The notes under the pieces were generated by a model. That model had not been told where the DNA came from, made no database searches, and saw only the letters and a list, made by a program, of their open reading frames with translations. Positions 56,801-64,000 of a DNA stretch of 64,000 nt are shown here, piece by piece. The translations under genes and the position numbers were made by a program. Every line of letters begins with the position of its first letter. Position 1 is the first letter of the stretch. Origin of the DNA: Entoloma clypeatum (lineage: Eukaryota; Basidiomycota; Agaricomycetes; Agaricales; Entolomataceae). The stretch is taken from positions 4,340,001-4,404,000 of the forward strand of contig OY751492.1 of assembly GCA_963565915.1 (NCBI GenBank), written 5' to 3'.

Positions 56801-58817
56801 GGTGATGGAAATGCCAAAAACTCAAAGGTGAGCACAACAACCACACCTCAAACACTCTCAACAAATAGTTCTAGGATGGTGGGATGATTCCACTTATTTC
56901 ATAGTAGATCAACATGTATGCCTCTTTTGGTAGAAATTTAACTTGTGAGCATGCATGTCGGGTTTCCGGGTATGAGATTCAATAAAGGGGGGTTTTATGG
57001 AATTGAGTTTTGATCCTAAGGTCACTCAGAACCTGTCGGACTCTCTGCACTGCACTGAACTGTTCTGATCTGGACTATTCTGCTGGAGACTTAGAAAATC
57101 ACGCTGCACTCTGGTACCAAAGGTGAGCTGCTATATGATCTGGGTGGGGGCCCGTTCTAATCTACTGTACATGGCTGGAATCCACAGGTTTTTATACACA
57201 CGATGGCTACCTACATTATTTAGAGTAAATCATGAGTAAGTCACTAACATATGGTCTTTTAATTTAATGCGGGATGGCGTGCTTATTCAGAGCTTCGCAC
57301 TGACTGACTTTGTATGGCCTCCACCTGTCAAGAGAGTAACCGGTTTCAGAAGAGTGGAGCAAGGATTGTTCTTTGCTGCGCAAGCATTCAGTATTGGCAC
57401 ATCAGAAGTTTGAGTGGAAGAGAACAAGGGTTATTGTCATTGTGGACCCTTGGTTCAGGGGCGGAAGAAGCATCAGGAACCTTGGAAATGGGTGGCAACC
57501 CCGTTTCTAGGGTTCAGTCTATTTCGGAAACTTCGGGATTATCGGCATCATTGATCGCGCGGGGTTTTTGGTGATGTGTGTGGTCGGTATGGTGCACGTT
57601 GTAGAGAACAAGTCCCCTAGACCTTCGACATGTCCTTAGTCAATAGTAATTCAACTGGATATGGTGATAGATCATTTTGAATATATATATATCAACTCCC
57701 ATAATGGTCTTATCCATTAAGAATTAAAAGATTGTGCCAAGTCTTGGTTAAGCCCTCAAGGGTGACTGGTCCCAAGATCATGATGAAAGATGGTACAGTA
57801 GTACTTAGACACTCTAGGTTGCCATTCATACCATCAGCTCCAATAGAAGTGTTTATTAACGGAGTCAACATTGCATTCTCTACTGACAGAACTGTGGGAA
57901 TCGCGCAATTTTGGCCGCGGCTGCTTGGTGGTTGTATCATCTCCCCCAGACTTAAGATTGATTGTTCCCAATCATTTCAGGGTAAGGATATTCCAAATCA
58001 TTGGTTTATTATCTCATTAACACATTTTCATTTCTAGGTACCTGTGCCAATCAATGTGCGAGCATTGCCGTCGTTTATTTTCCAATGATCTGGTCATGTG
58101 ATTGCTTCTCAGCTGCCTTTTTCTGTCAGGCTCGCTCGTTCAGGGTGAGTCTTGATTTGATAATTCATATCTAGCTCATTTGATAACAGCGGGTTCCATC
58201 AAAATCACAACCTTTTCCAACAGAATGCCGGTGTTATTTCAAAAGTGCCAAACACGCTTGTCAGCATGGAGTAGTGCTCGTAGTGCGACTCACAGACCCT
58301 CGATGGAATAACACTCTCCTCACAGGTCAGTTTGGTTGGTTCTTTTCAGTTTGTACGCCAGCATGCTGCTGGTTTGTGGATCGATCCCTGAGATCAATCG
58401 GTAATTCCATTGTCTTGAATCAATTCGTTAATCCATTCATTCTGTGTATTAGATCAGTTGATCGGCGCAATCCAAGAACAGGACTGCGAACTCCAAATTT
58501 TTCAACGACTTCTGATTTTCAACATGTTCGGTTCTCTTCTTGGATAGGACCTTCCAGGACTGCTACTCCAGAATTCAGCTTCCCGGACCTTGAGTCTGAC
58601 ATTGGGTAGGTCCTTATTCACATATAGCACCTATCTTTTAATCCTCCCCTGGGACCTTTTATCAAAAACCCTCCAGGTTTGATTTTACAGGGAAATAGGG
58701 AAACGGGCCGTCAATTCTATCTCTCAATTCCATCCATTGCCGGCCGTTATCTCTATTATTTGATGGCCCGCATCCAGGAGTTTTACTTGCGGAGTTCTTC
58801 ATCCACTTGTACTCATC
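56801..58817. other. Unassigned repeat-like DNA
   Basis: Low gene content. A TGGTACCAAAGG word at 57112 resembles a tRNA primer-binding site, and frames at 57300-57570 and 57732-58037 are open but unrecognised. It is probably decayed transposon sequence. Confidence 0.3.
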
Positions 58818-59015
58818 TTGGTTCAAAAGGTGAGCAATTTTTTCATGTCTGAACAACCGTTCCCCCACTTTCCTTCATCTACTTGCTCAATCAGCGACCT
58901 CAACCACCAATTTACTCTCCTCAATATGTCTTCCGAGAACTCCAACAGCGTCATCAAAGCTCAGCTCGCCATGCCTTCCAACGCAGCCATGCCTTTGCCT
59001 CCGGGTCCTCGCCAG
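58818..59015 (+). pseudogene. ORF fragment cut by the Copia insertion
   Basis: The frame (FFMSEQPFPHFPSSTCSISD, then LLNMSSENSNSVIKAQLAMP and MPLPPGPRQ) runs straight into the LTR boundary at 59016. The Pro/Ser-rich style and 'MPLPPGP' ending resemble N-terminal Gag regions of other elements, but this is inference. It marks the target of the Copia insertion. Confidence 0.4.
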
Positions 59016-59581
59016 TGTTAAGTAGGTGAAAAGTCGGAGCTTCGTCGGAGTCCATCGGAGGTCGGACGTAGGACTGAGACCGGAGCAGAACTCCGGAAAT
59101 GTGGAGGAACGACGAAGGGGAGGGATGTGGCTTCAACGTATGTGTTGCGCCGCCGTTTGTTGGATAAGGTGTCCCAATTTCAGGAGGTCGGAGGAGAGGT
59201 TGGAGGTGCGGAGGTCCTCGGAGAGATCTCGGTGAGAGACATGTTGACATGGAAGTGGTCGGACGACATCATGTTGAAGTTCCACCTGGGCGCTAGCCGC
59301 AGATGTACTGAGCAACACAGCTACAGTGGAAGTACTCTACTTAACTGTTCTAGTCACTTACTTGGGTTGGAAAGGGTGAGGCTGGTGAGAGCGGTTGAGG
59401 CTGGTAAGAGCGATGGAGCTGGTTAAGAGTCAAGAGACAACTTGTTGATATTGACAGTTTCCTGGTCTTATATACCGTACTACTGTTTGTACCAACCAAA
59501 CAAGTATGTAATGAAGATATGTAAAGGTCACGTGATGTAATCTAATCTAATCTAATCTACGTGATGGGAAAAGTTTCAACA
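59016..59581 (-). repeat. 3' LTR of the Copia element
   Basis: It is bounded by TGTTAAG at 59016 and TTCAACA at 59581 (TG...CA in both senses). On the minus strand it directly follows a polypurine tract, TATGGGGGGG (complement of 59582-59592). Length 566 bp. It contains a TAATC pentamer array near 59539-59559. The bases before it, GCCAG (59011-59015), are the expected 5-bp target duplication; the partner lies outside the window. Confidence 0.78.
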
Positions 59582-59656
59582 CCCCCCCATATTTAGTACA
59601 TACTTCTAAATACATCTTACTTTTTCCCACATATATATATAGGTACTCTGTTTCGC

Positions 59657-62600
59657 CTAGTTTTTTATCAATCCGAAGTACGGGATAAACTTGAAAAAGA
59701 GGATTTTTCCCAGATTCTTAGTTAAAAGGTCTGCAGGGTTGTTCACTCCTTCAATGAATTCGACCGTAATTATCCCTTCGGAGACTTTCTCTCTGACGAA
59801 GTGAAATCGCACGTCGATGTGCTTGGATCGCTTCTCAGTTACAGGGTTGGATGCGATAAAGACAGAGCCATTGTTATCTCCGTAGATCGGTACTGATCCG
59901 ATCTGCATTCCAAGTTCGGCAAGCATGCTTCTCAGCCATGTTGCTGCGCGACTGCAGTCTGATAACGCCATATACTCTGCTTCTGTGGAAGAGAGGGCGA
60001 TGGTCTTTTGCGCCGATGATACCCATGTCACTGCTCCAGACGCCAGTGATATGAAGAAGCCAGTGGTAGACCTCCTTGTGTTTTCATCTGACGCCCAGTC
60101 GGAGTCTGTGAATGCATAGATTCCTTTCCCTGAGTTGCCATCATACATGATTGCGTAATTTTTTGTCGCCTTCAGATACCTGCAAATATCCCTAGCCACT
60201 TCTAAATGGCGTTTGGTGGGATTTGCGGAAAACTGTGACATTTTAATCACGGCAAAACAGATGTCTGGCCTTGTTCCAATCATCAGATATAGAAGTGATC
60301 CGATGACGGATTGGTACTTTGATCGAAGTTCTGCATTGGGTTCATCCTCGGACATCATGGGTTTGTAGCCCGTAGGAAGTGGGGTATGGGTGGCGTTAGA
60401 TTCGCTCATCCCCATTCGTTCGAGTATTTTCTCAAGGTAAGGTACTTGATCGATGAAGATACGTTTCCTGCATTGCCTTATTTGGATAGAGAGAAATTCT
60501 TTCGGTTCCCCATCAGGCACAAGGTGCCCTAGGTCCCTACATTCCCATGTGGTCATGAAGGCCTTCTTTTTCTCTAGCGTATATTCCTGGTTTGTGCCAA
60601 GAAAAGCAGAGTCGTCGACATAGATGACGGCGATTACAATTTCCCCGTTGGTACTTTTGTGAATGAACACTCCCGCATCGGAGTGAAGCCGGACAAAGCC
60701 GAGCTTTTTCATGGAGGAATCAAGTTCCCTCCACCAGGCTAATGCGGCCTGCTTAAGTCCATATAGAGCTTTGAATAGTTGGTACACGAGGTGTTCTTTC
60801 CCTTTTACTATGTAGCCCTCAGGCTGTCGCATGTAAATGACTTCACGGAGCGTTCCATAGAGGAAGGCTGATGAGACGTCCAAAAGTGTCATGAACCACC
60901 CTTCAAGGGCTGTCAATGCCAGTATTAGTCGGACGGTTTCATATCTTACGACTGGTGAGAAGATCTGATCAAAGTCGATCCCTTCTACCTATGAAAAGCC
61001 TTTTGCGACAAGGCGTGCTTTCAGATGCCCGTCGGACTTTTCATTATAAACCCATTTGTTCCTTAGAGCTTTCCTCCCTGCAGGCAGGGGTACTAGCTCC
61101 GTGATCACCCCGCGGCGCTTGAGCATGTCTAGCTCTTTACGTTCAGCCGCATACCAGTCTTCTTTATTTGGAAGAGGGTATATGTCTTTATGGGACATTT
61201 CAACGATGCCAACTTGGACTGATATTGCCTCCATCAGGAGGTCATTCATCCATGCCGTTTGACCGCCCAATCTCTGTCTTCGATCTAATTTTTCAAGATC
61301 AGACGCTGGAGTGTCTTCCCCATAGATGCTTCCTGGCATCTTCCGAACTCGTCGTTCCCTGATCGGTCGATCTGGTACTTGCTCGGGTTCCGGAGTGGGT
61401 ACTCGCGGTTCATCATCAGGCTCACTGGCAGGCAGTTCATTGTCTGATTCAGGTTGATCCTGTTCAATGGGAACTGGGTCATGAGGTGTTTCGTTGTGAC
61501 TATCGTCGTCATTGCTGCCGGGAATGAGATCCTCAAACTCATCAGCCGGCTCTGGGTTTTCCATTTCTGGGTGGTTTTCTGGCAACGGGTCGATGTGGCA
61601 TCTAGGGTACTTGCTTTCATCAAAGATAGCTTTCCCGCCCATGAAAATCGTGTTGGTCTCAGGATCCATGAAGCGGTATCCTTTGACCCCTGGTTTCGAT
61701 CCGAGATAAATCATCAATCGGGATCTTGATTCCAGGGAGTTCCTACGTTTCTCCTTTGGGATATATACATATGCCTGACATCCAAATACTCTGATGCTGG
61801 ACATGTCGGGGATCTCATTGGTCACCCTGAAGTACAGGGTTTTCCATTCAAGACGCTGCATGGGGGTTCTGTTGTAGAGAAATGCTGCGTGTTCCAAACA
61901 GAATTCCCACCACATGGGCGGTAAGCATGCATCAAAGCGCAATGCCTGAGATTTTTCCCATAGTGTTCGATTGATCCTTTCTGCTCTACCATTCTGCTGG
62001 TGCTGATATGGGAGCGTGACATCGATCAGAATTCCATGATCGGCAAGTACATCTTTGTATTCGTCAAATTCTCCACCTCCATCAACTCGCCACTTCTTAG
62101 GAGTAGCGGCAAATTGGTTCTGGATCATCGCAAGAAACTGTCTCAGTGCCGTAATGGCACCAGACTTTTTCCTAAGCAAGATGACCCAGACATGAGATGA
62201 AAAATCGTCCAAAAACGTGAGGAAGTATTTGTACTTGTGGTACGATGCCGTGGATATCTGTTTCAGGTCTGAATGAATCAGATCGAAGGGTTTGACAGCC
62301 CTCATCATTGAATTGGGGTATGACTGATTCGGCATTTTCCCTTTGACACACCCTGTGCAGTTTTCCTGTGATTTCTCACGTACTAGCGTTTCAGGTACCC
62401 CTTTGGTACTGGTGGGAATCTTTGTGAGCGCCTGATCGTTTGGGTGGCCAAGAGGCTTGTGCCAGGTTTCGACAGTGGTTCCACTAGAGATCGTGTGGAT
62501 TTGGTCATAGCATATTTCAGTGTCTAACCAATAAATGGTTTGTCCAAGAATGTGAGGCGAGAACTGTATTTTGTTCTGTCCTTTGGAGATGTTAATTTCT

Positions 62601-63031
62601 CCACGCATTCCGTCTACTTTGTAACCGTGATTAAGGAAGATGCCTAGGGACAATAGGCGTGTGTCCATGTCCGGAATGTAGAATACAGGTCGGAGAAGAT
62701 GGGTTTTTATTTCCCCATTTAGGGTATGCCGTACTGGAACGGCCCCAACTCCGAGAATTTCCAGTTTCTTTCCCTTTGCAGCTGTTTGGACAAATCGCTT
62801 AGCCTTGAGAGGCCTGTAATACGCGAAGTCTTTGAACTCATGGGTAAAGTGTAATGATGCGCCGGAATCTAAGATCCACTGAGCACGTTCTCTCTCTTTG
62901 CAGTGTGTGCAGGACGCGGAATGTTTGATATATTTTTTGTACAGATCATCACTAAAGAGATCTATACTATCTGCATCGGTACTAGCTAATATGTATTCAA
63001 ACGTCTGTGCGTGATTATTAGCGTTTCCCAT
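59657..63031 (-). pseudogene. Copia pol polyprotein with one in-frame amber stop
   Basis: From ATG 63031: protease WILDSGASLHFTHEF; gag-pre-integrase ETWHKPLGHPNDQAL with CTGCVKGK; integrase core DLIHSDLKQIS, FLDDFSSHVW, WRVDGGGEFDEYK and NGRAERINRTLWEK (DD35E pattern); an acidic Pro-rich linker; reverse transcriptase with LLDVSSAFLYG and YVDDSAFLG; and RNase H with TDSDWASDENTRRSTTGFF, SSTEAEYMALSD and DVRFHFVREKV. An amber codon at 60989-60991 interrupts the frame at KGFS/VEGIDFDQIF at the start of RT; the frame continues intact to 59657. With a single stop the copy looks young but is probably non-autonomous unless readthrough occurs. Confidence 0.88.
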
Positions 63032-63216
63032 TTGAGTTTGAGAGAAGGATGTGACGAACCGTCAAGTTCAATCAGCCCATCTTCGAATTGTTCCAGCCCC
63101 ATCCGCTCGCTTTGATGGTCTATGTCCATCATCCTGAGGGAGTCATCCAAAGGTGGAGTGACTCGACGCTGCTTGGATGGTCTTTCATCTTCTTCTGGGA
63201 TAATCGTATCCGGAAT

Positions 63217-64000
63217 TCAAAGGTTCGACCCTGAGGGACGAGCACCAATGTTCCGCGCGAGTTTCCTGACGTGGTCATTCTTTTTCCACGCAGACGGCTT
63301 GCCCGAAGGAAGCCCGGTGTACTGGGATGGAGGCGGGTTCATTCGCTGAAGGAGTGACTGCATTCTTTGAGAGTCTGGCTGGGCGGTACTCATTGTTTTT
63401 CTGCGCCCAGTGACGGTTGTGAAGGATGGTGGCGGAAGAGGAGGGAAGTGGATGGCGGGAGCAACAAACTCAATCGTTTCTTCCACATGGTCAGACGTGT
63501 TGTCCGCATTGTTGGCGCTCTTCTTCTGATTGCGCCAGCGTCCTTTTCCCTTCTTCTTTTCAGAAGCGGTACTAGGGTCGGTCGAGTTAGGCTGCTCGTC
63601 AGCGTCGTTCTGCGAGGTACTCGGCTTTTGCTGCTTTTCCCATTTGGGGTCCTGCCCCTTGCGCTTTGTCCTGGAGATTTTCCGGGCCTGCTCGTTGGAC
63701 GCCCGAGTAGACCCTACCACATACTTGCGCCGGTATTCAGCGATGATGCTTTCGGCGACGGCTTTGTAGGTGAAATCGTCGGCGTCATAGACCTGGAAAA
63801 GGGCGGTGGAGAGTGACGACCAGGCGTCGGGAATTGCATTGGCCAGGATCATTGCCTGCATCAGATCGGGGACAACAAAGCTCGAATCGGCGAGCCGGGC
63901 GAAAAGAGACCCCAGGCGTTCAATTTCAGGCACAGGGTCGCATCCAGACAGCTTGTAGGTGGCGGCGGCCTTGAAGTCGCCGAAGATGACAGCCGGGGAT
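63217..64000 (-). CDS. Copia Gag (5' end beyond window)
   Basis: Open from the window edge (AVIFGDFKAAATYKLSGCDP) to a TGA at 63217-63219. The body, LMQAMILANAIPDAWSSLST then AESIIAEYRRKY, is the UBN2-like Copia Gag core. The C-terminal half is Lys/Arg/Gln-rich (KKKGKGRWRNQKKSAN) and Pro-rich; no CCHC zinc knuckle is visible in the part seen. After the TGA the same frame remains open (IPDTIIPEEDERPSKQRR) towards pol, but pol lies in a different frame, so a frameshift, splice or mutation separates them. Confidence 0.82.
   Translation of the reverse strand, partial: SPAVIFGDFKAAATYKLSGCDPVPEIERLGSLFARLADSSFVVPDLMQAMILANAIPDAWSSLSTALFQVYDADDFTYKAVAESIIAEYRRKYVVGSTRASNEQARKISRTKRKGQDPKWEKQQKPSTSQNDADEQPNSTDPSTASEKKKGKGRWRNQKKSANNADNTSDHVEETIEFVAPAIHFPPLPPPSFTTVTGRRKTMSTAQPDSQRMQSLLQRMNPPPSQYTGLPSGKPSAWKKNDHVRKLARNIGARPSGSNL

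Larger units (their letters stand above)
59016..64000 (-). mobile_element. Ty1/Copia LTR retrotransposon, 5' part beyond window
   Basis: Order on the minus strand is gag (64000 to 63217), protease-integrase-RT-RNase H (63031 to 59657), polypurine tract, then the 3' LTR. Integrase before reverse transcriptase defines Copia. It inserted into a pre-existing ORF fragment at 59015/59016. The 5' LTR and gag start are outside the window. Confidence 0.9.

Noticed and set aside
57112..57124. TGGTACCAAAGG as a retrotransposon primer-binding site with an LTR to its left
   Set aside because: No second LTR copy or pol sequence could be linked to it.
1..64000. CRISPR arrays, operons, bacterial promoters or rRNA genes
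   Set aside because: Spliceosomal introns throughout show eukaryotic nuclear DNA; no spaced repeats or rRNA sequence were seen.

Overview
The window looks like nuclear DNA of a mushroom-forming basidiomycete (Agaricomycete). Genes are intron-rich with short GT-AG introns (mostly about 50-70 nt) and are packed on both strands, often in divergent pairs. Gene families typical of these fungi are present: microsomal P450s, F-box/LRR proteins, a NACHT NTPase, a MYND/Mss51-like protein, a Plavaka transposase fragment and a Copia retrotransposon. The assembly has one gap of exactly 200 N (46355-46554). All calls come from reading the sequence; no database search was run.

Left part (1-30.4 kb), mainly host genes: a decaying subtilase (1548-2998), a P450 (3681-6014, -), an F-box protein (6801-8054), the rRNA-processing factor MRD1 (8159-11254, -) divergent from prefoldin subunit 3 (11458-12326), an unrecognised gene with a possible PD-(D/E)XK-like motif (13548-14755, -) divergent from a BCS1-type AAA ATPase (15058-17426), an F-box/LRR gene (17558-19265, -), a NACHT NTPase (19546-21345, -, true 5' end uncertain), a one-ended PIF/Harbinger-like remnant carrying a Myb/SANT gene (22471-23906), and a large SNF2/RING protein of the IRC20/SHPRH type (23987-30389, -).

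Middle part (30.4-51.8 kb): a tandem pair of closely related unrecognised genes whose duplication includes upstream DNA (30730-31940 and 32515-33756), an AT-rich foldback element (34079-34450), two predicted membrane proteins, an F-box gene, a second intact P450 (39838-42379), a 38-residue metallothionein-like gene in three exons (43047-43283, -), an M20 dipeptidase of the DUG1/CNDP type that runs into the gap, and a MYND/Mss51-like gene flanked by two broken pieces of the F-box/LRR family.

Right part (51.8-64 kb), transposon-dominated: a complete element at 52236-55081 with perfect 19-bp terminal inverted repeats and an identical 8-bp target duplication, carrying a multi-exon gene I cannot assign. 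It appears to sit inside an older element (51880-55651) with similar ends. A truncated Plavaka transposase follows, then a Copia element on the minus strand (3' LTR 59016-59581, pol, gag) that continues past the window edge and whose pol has a single in-frame amber stop. The most novel-looking items are the 2.85-kb transposon with its unknown gene and the tiny metallothionein-like gene.
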